Shown here piece by piece: positions 44,316 to 54,998 of a DNA stretch of 64,000 nucleotides. Origin of the DNA: Pratylenchus scribneri (Eukaryota; Nematoda; Chromadorea; Rhabditida; Pratylenchidae). The stretch is taken from positions 1,116,001 to 1,180,000 of the forward strand of contig JAQSEB010000091.1 of the NCBI GenBank assembly GCA_030063045.1, in the 5' to 3' direction. The translations under genes and the position numbers were made by a program. The number at the start of each line of letters is the position of its first letter. Within the stretch, counting starts at the first letter, position 1. Under the pieces are notes generated by a model. That model saw only the letters and a list, made by a program, of their open reading frames with translations, did not search any database and was not told where the DNA came from.

Positions 44316-46926
44316 ATGCCAACCGTAGCGGATTCAGCAACGGCGACAAAGAATGGGACAGGTGGCGGCCTTTTCCATTTCCATCGTCGTGCCCAATCAT
44401 TACGTTTTCCGCGCACTTCAAACGCCGCTGGTTAACAAACAATTCTTTCTTTGGGGTAAAAATCATTTTCCTCCCTTCTCTTCATATAGGCCATTGTCCA
44501 TTGCCTTCGGCATCATCCGCTCAAGGTTCCCAAAATTTTTCACGCAGTGGATCCCGGAATTATCGAAGCAAATCTTCGAAGCATCGATTTGGTAATAAAA
44601 ATGTCCTTTAACATCTCCCAAAATTTATCTACATAGGTTCAATTGAGGCCCAATCTCTGTTGGGGCGAATGTCGGCAAGCCAGCGGATTGCGTTGATTGG
44701 CACCTGGCGCCAAATGCGACATCAACATGCTCAATTGTGTGCATTGATGCGCAAATGCTTAGTGGAATTGGAACAAACGGAGCCAATTGTGAAGGAGGTC
44801 GTGAACGGAAATGGGAATGAGGGAATTGATATGTCTTGAGGCACTAAATTGTTTCAATTTAATTTTAATATCTTTTGTCATCATGATTTTGGTCATCGAA
44901 TGGCTCAGTTCTAAACTAATTATTATTTATGCAAATAAGGTTCCAAGGAATAAGGCTAACTACTAATTTTAAGTTCATTCTGGAAATATTTTTTATTCTG
45001 TTGGATTGTGATTGTAATTTTAATTTCGATTGTAATTGTAAAACTTAGATTGTAATTGTAATTGTAAAACTTAGATTGTAATTGTAATTGCGATTGTAAT
45101 TGTAATTGTAATTGCGATTGTGATTGTAAAACTTAGATTGTAATTGTAATTGTAAAACTTAGATTGTAATTTAAAACTTAGATTGTAATTGTAATTGTAA
45201 AACTTAAATTGTAATTGTAATTGCGATTGTAATTGTAAAACTTAGATTGTAATTGTAATTGTAAAACTTAGATTGTAATTGTAATTGTAAAACTTAGATT
45301 GTAATTGTAATTGTAAAACTTAGATTGTAATTGTAATTGCGATTGTAATTGTAAAACTTAGATTGTAATTGTAATTGCGATTGTAATTGTAAAACTTAGA
45401 TTGTAATTGTAATTGTAAAACTTAGATTGTAATTGTAATTGTAAAACTTAGATTGTAATTGTAATTGCATTGTAATTGTAAAACTTAGATTGTAATTGTA
45501 ATTGCGATTGTAATTGTAAAACTTAGATTGTAATTGTAATTGTAAAACTTAGATTGTAATTGTAATAAAACTTAGATTGTAATTGTAATTGCGATTGTAA
45601 TTGTAAAACTTAGATTGTAATTGTAATTGTAAAACTTAGATTGTAATTGTAATTGCGATTGTAATTGTAAAACTTAGATTGTAATTGTAATTGTAAAACT
45701 TAGATTGTAATTGTAATTGCGATTGTAATTGTAAAACTTGGATTGTAATTGTAATTGCGATTGTAATTGTAAAACTTAGATTGTAATTGTAATTGCGATT
45801 GTAATTGTAAAACTTAGATTGTAATTGTAATTGCGATTGTAATTGTAATAATTTTAATCGGAATTGTAATAATTGCGGTAATATTTAGACTGGAATCTGA
45901 ATAGTATTTGTAATTTTCATTCCGGAAACTAATTCTGATTTCTAATTCTTGGAGAAAATGAATTATATAATAGAGCCTAAGGTGATAATCATAATTAGCT
46001 TTTGATGGGTAGAAATGAGAGAAATCAAAGGAAAGAATAATGATATGGCGAAACAATTATATTAAAATTAATTTTTATCAGATTTTCTACAAAGCCGGCT
46101 ATGTGGATTGTTGGGAAAAAGTTTCGGCTGCTGGAGGAGGTGGAACGATTCCGAATCCAGCAACTTTGGATGAACATGTTCGACTTATGGCCAAGTAGGA
46201 GAGAATATGTTGCCAATTCAATCCAAACTCCCAATAGATTTTTTGACGATTTGGTGGCATTTGTGGAAGGGGCTGGCCCAACCGGAATCGAGGGCGGTGA
46301 AGAAATAACGGCCAGCATCAAAACTCTTGGCCAACAGCATGCGGTAACAATATGAGGAAGGCTTATTCAAATAAAATATCCCCAATTCCGCAGTTTCTGG
46401 CGCATACAAGTTCATTGCCTCCCGATGTTTGGGACAAATTGGGGGTCAATTTGAAATTATAAAAAGTGATTTGAAAATCATAATTTTTACAGGAAATTGC
46501 CGTTGAAAAAATTTGTGCCGTGGAATGTGTTCAAGTAGGCTTTTACTTTCTATTTACACAGAAAAAATGTAAAAATTCAGAGAACTCGAGAAGCTGGAAG
46601 AGCCTGGCGAACCTTGATTGCCTTTTGGACGGATAAAGTGGGTCAAATAATGAATTACAGATGGCTAATCCCCTACTCCAAAACAGATTCGTTGCGGTTT
46701 TGAAGGCGAGGCCAAAGCCTTCTCCAGACGCCCTTCAACCGAGGTCCAATCTTCGGCATGTTGCCCTTTCGATGCCGGTGGAAATGCTGGAGCCAATCAG
46801 CAATGCGAAGATTTGGGCAGGCGATTGCAACAATTGAGGACATCAGAAGATGGTGGTGGGCATTTCTCAAATGGATATGGAGCAAACGGACGGTCGGATT
46901 CACTTCAGCCGATGGGCGAATCATGA
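44316..46926 (+). CDS. nematode globin-like protein with N-terminal extension
   Basis: Proposed ATG 44316 begins a short exon (MPTVADSATATKNGTG) spliced to a Ser/Arg-rich exon (HCPLPSASSAQGSQNFSRSG). The globin fold then starts: SLLGRMSASQRIALIGTWRQ, HAQLCALMRKCLVELEQTEP. After a large intron come IFYKAGYVDCWEK, TLDEHVRLMAK, FFDDLVAFVEGAG, EITASIKTLGQQHA, FLAHTSSLPPDVWDKLGEIA and AGRAWRTLIAFWTDKIRCGF. The LGQQHA motif would carry the proximal histidine, and the AW...L..F helix fits helix H. The tail is Gly/Asn/Ser-rich and ends QPMGES-stop. C. elegans has over 30 divergent globins, several with such extensions. Heme binding is likely but the distal residue is unclear. The large intron holds the 45-kb minisatellite. 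Confidence 0.72.
45000..45860. repeat. 26/38-bp minisatellite, in globin intron
   Basis: Tandem units of AAAACTTAGATTGTAATTG plus TAATTGT, with a longer form that adds GCGATTGTAATTGT. It shares AAAACTTAG with the 24.1-kb array and ATTGTAATTGC with the 26-bp array. The right flank contains TTCCGGAAACTAATTCTG. Confidence 0.95.
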
Positions 46927-47162
46927 ATATTTGCACCATTCATTTGGGAAAAATGCTCCCCATTTTTGCCTAGTTTTCTTTGTAAATTTTTTTCATGATA
47001 ATTTGGATTGTCAACAATTTTTATTCGCTTTTACGATAACAAAAAAATAATGTCCATGTGTAACAATAATTTAAATAAAATAATCAAATTGAGATAAATA
47101 TGTCAATAACATGTCATCGGCTTATATTGAGATCGCCTCCTCATCTGTTCTGTATTCAGGCT

Positions 47163-49686
47163 TCAGGCGGCCAGCATGAAGTTCTTACGGTAATATTCGA
47201 GCTCGGCAATGCTCTCACGGATGTCATCCAAGGCCAAATGATTCTCCTTCTTCGGTGGCATTTTCTCCAGCGCCTCAGTCTTCTCGTACCAACGGCGGAC
47301 CAATTCCTTCAATGTAGAAACGTCCACAATGCGATAGGGATGTAAATGTTCGCACATTTTCGGCATATAGCGGCGAAGGAAACGGGCATCCTAAAAAACA
47401 ATAATTTAAATTTGTGGAAATAATAAATTTATCGAAAAAATAATGAAAATGCCGAAAAGATGCTAGTGGTTCAGTTTTTCCTAGACAATCTCATCAAGTG
47501 GCATTATTTGATTATGTTTTTACCTAGGTTTAATCCAATTGTAACTTAGTTTTGTACCATTAAACTAAAATTGGTTTAAACATTTAATACCATTTAATTT
47601 TGATCAAATCATAACATATTATATACCATTCGATGCATCTTAACCAGCTCTATTCAATGGTTTATAGTTTTTGAATGTATGACAAACTCTTAAGCCATTA
47701 TAATTTTTGGCGTTATATATTCTTTTTTTTTTTGAACAAATTAAATAGTCATCCCCAATAAGAAAAGGAAATATAATAAATGAGCAAAATCGAGATCACC
47801 TGATGGACACTGTTACCAGCCAATGGACATTTCCCGGGAGGAGTATGGTCACGAAGGAATTCGAGCACCTGAAAATAAAACAAAAATTATTTAAAATATT
47901 CTAAAAATGAGTGCCCAGTACCCACCTTCATTTCCACCTCACGCTCATCGAGGCCTTCGGTTTTGATGCGTTCGAGCAGACCATTCTTGGCAAAGGTATC
48001 CTTGCACCAATCACTCATATTCTCAAGCATCTCCGGCGGATGTTTGATCGCGACGGGGCCAAATTCAGCAACAACCTTAAATCGAGAAATAATTTATTGA
48101 TGAATTTGGAAGTAAATATTAATATTTTTGTTTTTCAATTTAATTCATCAAATTTCTGCGTTTTTTGCGCAATTCTTCCCCCCTTCCCCACTTCTTCAAG
48201 GTAACAATAATCAATCAGTCATTAAATCGTCTCCCGTTCCCAATTTTTTCACACCCCTAACCCCGACTGGCACAATCCATTCCCTTTTCCTATTACTCTA
48301 AAGTAATCTAAACAAAATAATTTACAATAAAAATTTTTATTTGTAATCGATTTTGCGAATGAAAAAATGTCAAAAATAATTGGAATTTGCATTGTTCTAT
48401 TTGGATTACTCGGCTTTTTCATTTTGGTAAAATTTAAAATGTAAATTATCAAGTTTATGCTCACAAAAATTTCCAATTCATTATTTTTTTTTTTTTTTTT
48501 GGAAAAATACACACATTGGGAACAGGTTTGAAAATTTCTAGTCAGCCTAAAATAGCTAAATGTTAAACATAATTCTAGCCGCCCAAGCTGTGAAACCAAA
48601 AATGGCCATAATTTTCTTTTAAAATCCGTAGCTGATTTAAAATTTCGAATCCATATAGGGTGGGGGGGGGGGCGGTCCTTAATAAATTCCCAAAATATTC
48701 CATAAATATTTGTGCTCTTTAAGCCAACAATATCTCAACAAAATTCTACCGATGTGGGAGAAGATGGACCGGAACCGAGCCCCGAAGAACAATTTCGGGC
48801 ACTTTTTGAGGAAGTGGACACCGACTCGGACGGTGGAATATCCCCGGCCGAGGCATTGGCATTTTGGAAAGAAAAGGTGAAAACAATGGACCCGGGGGAG
48901 TTGAAAAAGAGATTGGACAAATATTCGGCCAAATCATTGGAGGAAGCGGTGGAACGGGGATTCAAGAAAGTGGACAAGGATTCCAATGGAAAAGTTAGCC
49001 CGGATGAATTGAAGATTTATTTGACCACAGATTGACCATATTTTTTCGAATGATTTTTAATTATAAAATATTGTCAGAAGTTTATTCTATTTAAACCTTG
49101 TATCCATTTAATGTTTGGCTTTGGTCTAACCAATTCTAACTTAGTTCTGAACCATTAAACCTAACTTAAACCGTTTAATACCCTTTAATTGTTGTCCAAA
49201 CCATAACCATACGATTCGATGCGTCTTGATCAACTCTATCAATTGATACCAATTGGGTATATGGTTTTATGAATTTAGGATTAACCCTTAAACCATTAGT
49301 ATTTTTCTCTTTTTCGACAATTTCAATTAGTTTTTTATATGACAAATTAAACATTCATCCGTTTTAAATTTAATAAAATGAAAACTAACCGATAAATCTG
49401 GCTCAGTAACGATGCAAGCAATTTCCATAAGGCGATGATTCTCCAAGTCGAGTCCGCTCATTTCGCAGTCCACCCAGACCAATCGCTTTGCCTTCGGATC
49501 CTCTTCTTCCTTCTTCAGTTGTTCTCCATTGCTTGCCTTCTTCTCGACTTCCATAATGCAAATTGGTTGAGCGCCGGCGCCACCATTCTTCGATTGATCA
49601 GTTGAAGCCATTTTCGTTTCAGTAGTCCAATTTATTGACAGCAAATTGTTCGTAAATAGTCGCTTATAACAATGCTTTAAAATCAT
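47163..49686 (-). CDS. REXO2: oligoribonuclease REXO2 (DEDDh 3'-5' exonuclease)
   Basis: Degrades short RNA oligonucleotides, mainly in mitochondria and cytosol. ATG 49686 gives [20 protein letters not shown], a basic amphipathic stretch that suits a mitochondrial presequence. A second in-frame ATG at 49611 ([11 protein letters not shown]) would give a cytosolic form. The catalytic DEDDh set is visible: [12 protein letters not shown] (first Asp-Glu), [19 protein letters not shown], and [18 protein letters not shown] (His and last Asp). Also present are [14 protein letters not shown] and [17 protein letters not shown]. It ends KNFMLAA-stop at 47163. The first intron (about 49390-48078) holds a 250-bp repeat and a complete EF-hand gene on the other strand. 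Another repeat copy lies in the 47.4-47.8 kb intron. The ATG follows a TTAAAAAAG acceptor-like string, and the gap to the upstream C2H2 gene is only 178 bp. Confidence 0.93.
47485..47715. repeat. about 250-bp dispersed repeat, copy 6
   Basis: Contains AAACTAAAATTGGTTTAAAC and TTAACCAGCTCTATTCAATG. It lies in a REXO2 intron. Confidence 0.75.
48367..49035 (+). CDS. secreted EF-hand protein nested in a REXO2 intron
   Basis: Two-exon gene on the strand opposite to its host. Exon 1 (48367-48426) encodes exactly 20 residues, [20 protein letters not shown], a signal peptide. It ends TTG/gtaaaa. Exon 2 (48724-49035) follows CTCTTTAAG and continues in frame with [20 protein letters not shown]. Two EF-hands follow: loop [12 protein letters not shown] in [15 protein letters not shown], and loop [12 protein letters not shown] in [20 protein letters not shown], both with proper calcium-ligating positions. 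It ends LTTD-stop. It probably binds calcium in the secretory pathway or outside the cell. The intron includes a run of nine or more G near 48660. No paralogue is named. Confidence 0.85.
49085..49310. repeat. about 250-bp dispersed repeat, copy 7
   Basis: Contains AACTTAAACCGTTTAATACC and CGATTCGATGCGTCTTGATC. It lies within the same REXO2 intron, just beyond the nested gene. Confidence 0.75.
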
Positions 49687-49864
49687 CTTTTTTAATTAAA
49701 TTATAAAATAAAGAAAGATATAAAATTAGGTTTAAAAAAAACCATAATATTCAATTTAAAATATGATGATAATTTGAGACTAATCCAATTTTATCAAAAT
49801 TTAAATATATTCAATCAATCAATTATCAATAATATCAAACAAATGGAAGCTCTTCTTTCTTTTC

Positions 49865-51233
49865 TCAATCCATTTCCAATTTTACCGGTGAATGATCCAC
49901 AAACGTATGATGCGAATAATGTTCAGGGAATAGTTCGGCAGTCTTCTTCTTCAAAATTGGAAGCAATTCAGTGCGATTATCCTTAAAAAAATTATTAATT
50001 TTATTCAAAATAAGTAGAAAATATTCTCACCTTCAACAATGCTTGATCCCCGCCATGTTTGCTTTCAATGTGTTCCTTGGTGCGTGCCGAAAGGCAATAC
50101 CATTTCTTGCCGCAATTCTCGCCCAGGCATTCGAAGATTGGCTGGTCACAATGATGAGTGCTGGTGTGGATCAGCATGGAGTTGCGATATTTGCCCACCT
50201 TCCGCTTGCAATCACTGCACTCCACCTTCAAATTATTGTTTTATTTGCGTTACTAAAATGCAAATAAAAACAATATAAATATTCCTAATTTAAAAAGGTT
50301 TCTCCCGACTCCTATTTAGGTTTAAAACCCAACTCTAATAATTTATTATTATATTAAATATTTACATCGAGTTCACCCTTCAACACTGGACTGGATTTGT
50401 TCCCTTCGTTGCTGCCTTCCTTGTCCTCCTTTCTGCGCCTTCCACGTTTTTTGGGTGTATTCGCTGGAATTTTATTTAAATTTTTCTTAATTTAATAAAA
50501 TTCATACATTCAATCAGCGAATTGTCCCATATTGGCTTTTCGACTTCATCCATAATCGATTGCATTTGCTCAGTTTTAATGCAATTCGAATCGAAAAAAT
50601 TGCTGAAAAATTAAATTTAATTAATATTAAAATTTAAATACTTTGTTGTGAGAGGTTGAGCAGTGGAGCATTCGGCCATATTATTTCCCAGGTGGTTTTC
50701 CTAAAAATTGAAAATAAACAAATCTAAAGTGCATAAAAAACCAATGAAACGTCGCTTTCCATTCTGGCATTGTGGTCCTCAGCAGCAGCGGCAGTGGAAG
50801 ATGTGGTAAGCATTTCAGCAGATTTCATGATTTGTTCTTGGAGAAGTAATTGTGCGGTGCAGGATTGAAGCAATTGACTGGTGTACGGATTGAACAATTC
50901 CATCTCCTTGTTCGCCGAAAGTGCTTGAGCCAACAGCTTCTGAACCATTTCCTTGCGCTGATCCAATTCCGGACTGACTTTGTACTTAATCTAAATAATA
51001 AATTTTTGATGCACAATGTCAAATTAGTAGCCAACCTTGAATGTGTTTTTCTTGTGGATCTTCTTGTAATGTTCTCGGAGTGATTGGTCAGTTGGGAACA
51101 ATGCATTTTGACATATTTCGCATTCATATGCTGTGTAGAAAACGTGCACCGTTGCAATGTGAACCTCCAAAGCATTTGAATCCGGATAGCATTCACAACA
51201 GACAGGGCATTTTAAAGGCGGAGAATCGTTCAT
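49865..51233 (-). CDS. C2H2 zinc-finger protein
   Basis: ATG 51233 starts MNDSPPLK followed by two C2H2 fingers: CPVCCECYPDSNALEVHIAT (then VH) and CEICQNALFPTDQSLREHYK (then KIH). A Gln/Glu/Ala-rich middle (KMVQ/KLLAQALSANKEMELF, TSSTAAAAEDHNARMESD) and a basic stretch TPKKRGRRRKEDKEG, likely a nuclear signal, follow. A second zinc-finger pair comes next: CSDCKRKVGKYRNSMLIHTS and CLGENCGKKWYCLSARTKEH. The last exon gives DNRTELLPILKKKTAELFPE and ends VKLEMD-stop at 49865. It is presumably a nuclear nucleic-acid-binding regulator; no orthologue is assigned. A strong acceptor (AACTTTTTCAG) lies about 29 nt before the ATG, consistent with trans-splicing. Confidence 0.8.
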
Positions 51234-51739
51234 TTCTCTTCTCAAATATAGTTTCAGAATACTGAAAAAGTTTAAAACATTTAAATTAATCATGTTTTTG
51301 ATAGTTTAGCCTAAATATTTCGAATGGTTTTAGAATTTTCTAACATCTAAATCCAAATGATAGTTGGCTTTTTCGTTTTATTCTTGAAAATTGATGAAAA
51401 TCAGTAATAAGTCGTAAACAAACCTTTTTCAGTGAAATGTGGAAACAGGAAAAATTTAATGATTTAAAAATATTGAATTTTGTATAAAAACAAAATAAAA
51501 TTACATTTGTTAAAAATATGGCCAATTTAAGAAAATTTTATACTAAATTTTTACGATTACAATTCTGCTGATTATAGACAATATTGATTAAAAAATTACA
51601 TTCAATTAATTAGAAATTAAGGATGAATTTAAAAGATAATTAAAATTAATCTTAATTTGCGATAGATGAAGAAAGGGAAAATAGCATTAAGAAATCTACA
51701 TAATAAAAAAAGCGGAATATAAAATAAAGAAGAATCGAT

Positions 51740-53734
51740 TCATGCTTTAACTATGGTTATCTTTGAATTCTCAAGCAAATGTTGAATTTGAGCACGGGCC
51801 ATTGTGCGGGCATGTTCCGGCAAACACAGCAAATCGGCCGCAACACTGATTGCAAATGCCCGATCGCCATCGATTGTCACAGCCGGCGGCTCATTTGTGA
51901 TAATGACATGTTGTGTAGTGGCGGAGGTTGAGGATGCCGGTGCCCCTCCTTGAATAAGTTGATGGTGGATTTGACTAGTTTGGAGTGGGATGTTGTGTTG
52001 TTGTTGAGGCATCATCAATGCGGCGGCAGCAGTGTTTCCAGTTGATGTTGCCAAGCCAATACCGCCAACTGTGCCAATAATTGGTGTTGCGCCACCACCG
52101 GTTGAAGACCGAATTCGTCCGAGGCCCTTAAAATTAAGGTAGTCGATGAAAGTTCAAAAAATTTTGTGACAAAATCTTTTTAAATCCTAGCCTAAACCCA
52201 AACCTAAGGGCATACCTGTGTCTGAATTTGATGTTGTTGATTCTGCAGCTTGACTAATTGCTGAAGCTGATGCCCAATAATGACTTGTCCCTCTGCATTG
52301 ATGCCATCTCCGCCATTTTGTTGTTGTAACATTTCATAATGAGTTTGTTGTTGTTGTTGCATTTGTTGATGATGATGTTGCGACTGCTGGGATGAACTGC
52401 CGCCCATTGCGTTGGTGAGGGAAAGTGAATCGAGTCCGGATGAATTGAGTGTAGAGGAGAATGTGTCATTCATGAACATGCTTTCATCGCCAGAACCATC
52501 ACTGCTCTCACGTTTCCTTTTTACCTGACTAAATTTTATATAAAAAGTTACGGTTTTTATTTAATTAACTTACGCTGCTCGCTCGTCAAGATAAGGGTCA
52601 ATCCACACCAATTCACGGTACAATTCCCAATTTGGCTCTTCCTGTCCCGCATTGCTGGTCATTCGCAATTTTCTCTTCTCTCGAACATAACGGTCACGAA
52701 CTTTCTTCCATTGTTTATACAAAGCATTTACATCGCCTTTGAATAATTCAAAATTAAATTAAGGAAAATATTTGTCAACCTGGAAAAGCCAAATTTTTGA
52801 CAATTTCCGACCAAGCATGATTTCGATATTCTACAAAAATAAGTTAATTAAAAATAAGTTTTAATTAAATTAAACCGGTATGTCGATATTTGGGATCCTT
52901 TATATCGTAGAGACACGGCTGCAACCGGACTTCATTGATCAAATGTAATGTGAAGTTCGGGTCCGTGATAACAATTTGTTGTTGCTCCTAAAATTTTAGA
53001 ATGACGCTGAATTTAATTTATTCACAAAATTATACATTTTTTCCATCTCTGTTTCGCTCATATCGTAATTGGGTTCGATCAAGCATGTGTGGATTCAGCC
53101 AAGTCAAATACTTTAAGATTTTGGTTATTTCCTTTTTCGAAAATGAAAATATACCTTGAAATATTGCCACTGTGATTGTTGTTCGCCGCTGTATTTGATT
53201 TTCTTTTTCTAATTTAAATTGCAAGCTCATTTTTATGTAAATCTCATAACAACCTCTTTCCCATATTTGTCCCGCAACTGCTTCCAACGATTGTAAAGTG
53301 TTCTAGCATCTCCTGAATTGAAATTTTAGTATCAAAATGTCGTAAATGTTTTACCTTGGAAGCCCAAAACTTGCACCAATCGGTTCCAAACTTTGATTTT
53401 ATAATCCGCACTCCGGTATTGTCTAATGAATATATATTCAAATTATTTAAATTAATTTGACTAACTTGTCTGAAGCATCATAGAGACAATGGCTTTGTTT
53501 GACAGCCTCAATTAATTTTAGATTGAATGAAGGTTCTTCAGCGGTTCCTCCAGTGACCAAATGCTGACCGATCATTTCTGAATCGTCCAGATCGCCATGT
53601 TCTTCAACCATTATTGCTGTTTCATTTGAACCAATATTTCTCGAAGAGGCTTCATTATCGTTAACCATCATAATATTAGATGTGTGATAACCACCAAGAC
53701 CTATTAGTAGATTTGGATCTATCGACGATGTCAT
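51740..53734 (-). CDS. transcription factor with two MADF domains
   Basis: ATG 53734 gives MTSSIDPNLLIGLGGYHTSN. The first MADF (Myb/SANT-like) domain spans FNLKLIEAVKQSHCLYDASD to RTLYNRWKQLRDKYGKE. A second follows from FTLHLINEVRLQPCLYDIKD to ALYKQWKKVRDRYVREKRK. Both show the LI..V...P/H.LYD start and the W..LR..Y end of the family. Downstream is EEPNWELYRELVWIDPYLDE, a Gln/His-rich block (QQSQHHHQQMQQQQQTHYEM) and a Thr/Ala-rich tail ending NSKITIVKA-stop at 51740. A C-terminal BESS-like helix (FAISVAADLLCLPEHARTM) is possible. It is likely sequence-specific DNA binding and nuclear. Introns are short and regular. The next gene downstream on the same strand is the C2H2 protein, 507 bp away. 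Confidence 0.82.
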
Positions 53735-54325
53735 TTTTATTTTTCACCAAATCTATTTTCCTAATATTTATTCCGCGGTCGATTGCAATGCATAATTTTT
53801 AGGCTTACTACTTTGTATTTATTCTAGTTTCTCCGAATTTTGATATTAACTTTTAGCTTACTTACTTTAGTTTTACTAAATCGAGCCGGCGGCGGGCGTC
53901 GAAACGAAACGAATACGAGAGACGGAAAAATTGCTTAATAAATTTAGCGATTCCGATATCTCTACTCTAATAAGAATGAGAAAAAGAGTTGTGGTTATCT
54001 TTTATTCATTTTAATCTCTACCCCTCCATTTTATGTACTATTTTTTCAATCGATAAATAGCGATTTCCGCAATCTCTAATGCTAATAAAAACATCTAAAG
54101 TAATCAAAAAACTTCAGGTTTTGAACAATGTTTTTATAGATCTAGAAATATTTGATGAGTTTTACTTAATTTACTAAGTAACTTTTTTCCATTCTAGTTT
54201 CTACCAGATTATTCATTATACCCGTTTTAATTTATTTCACTCTTATCATTTTTACAATCTGCAAATTTTAGGAAAATAAACTTTTTATCATTTCTTATTC
54301 AAAAAGAAAAAAACTCAATCCAATT
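53735..54325. other. intergenic between divergent MADF and 54.3-kb gene
   Basis: AT-rich apart from a short GC-rich island near 53880-53925 (GAGCCGGCGGCGGGCGTCGA), which may mark a promoter. No exon was seen. Confidence 0.5.
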
Positions 54326-54734
54326 ATGCCTCAACTATGGTTGGTTTCACTGCCGAAAGTTAAAGGAAAGGTAAATAATTTAGAGAATAATTATAAAAAT
54401 ACTAATCATTTAAATTTTAGGCAGAACTCAGCAACAACATTGTACGTGAATGCCCTCTCCCACTTCATCAATTCAATCTTCAGCCGAAACCGATTGTCAA
54501 GAAAGTTTGTTTTTGTTTATTTCAAATAAATCAATCAATTAACTTTAGCCAGTCAAATTGTCATCGCTGCCGAACAAAATTTATGAACGAGGCATCTTCG
54601 AAAAGGTGGAAATGAAACGCAATCCAAAGCAATGGTACGCATACAATCCGGCAATGTTCACCAAGGTTCATGCAGGCATTTTCGAGAATCCGCCCTTCGA
54701 TGAGGAGCCATGCATTTACATTATGCGTGGATAA
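54326..54734 (+). CDS. small conserved-looking protein, unknown
   Basis: Three exons (54326-54370; 54421-54505; 54549-54734) give about 103 residues: MPQLWLVSLPKVKGK, AELSNNIVRECPLPHQFNLQ, PIVKKPVKLSSLPNKIYERG, then EMKRNPKQWYAYNPAMFTKV and a C-terminus ending EEPCIYIMRG-stop. No domain was recognised. The first residues loosely recall the start of V-ATPase subunit C, but the rest does not match and the protein is far too short. It is the first of three tandem plus-strand genes. Confidence 0.6.
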
Positions 54735-54998
54735 AGCAGAAATGAAGATGAGGAATTGGAGAAGATGATGAAGTTGTTGATGAATTTCAATTTGAATATT
54801 TGTTGAATGTTTATTACAGATTTTTCTCAATAATTATTCCAAGTATTTTTAATTAATTAAATTATTTGTGATCTGATAAATTTTTTCTAATTAAATGTTT
54901 AATTTTATGTTTATTTTGTATTATTCAATACAATTCATATATTTTTAACAACCAATTTTCGTCATTTTAAACTTAATTAGAGAATTCAATAATCAACA

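Noticed and set aside
2193..45860. Self-cleaving hammerhead ribozymes in the minisatellites
   Set aside because: I looked for the CTGATGAG and GAAA core words in the repeat units and did not find them together.
54326..54734. V-ATPase subunit C
   Set aside because: Only the first residues are vaguely similar; the protein is about 100 residues rather than nearly 400 and lacks the rest of the family sequence.
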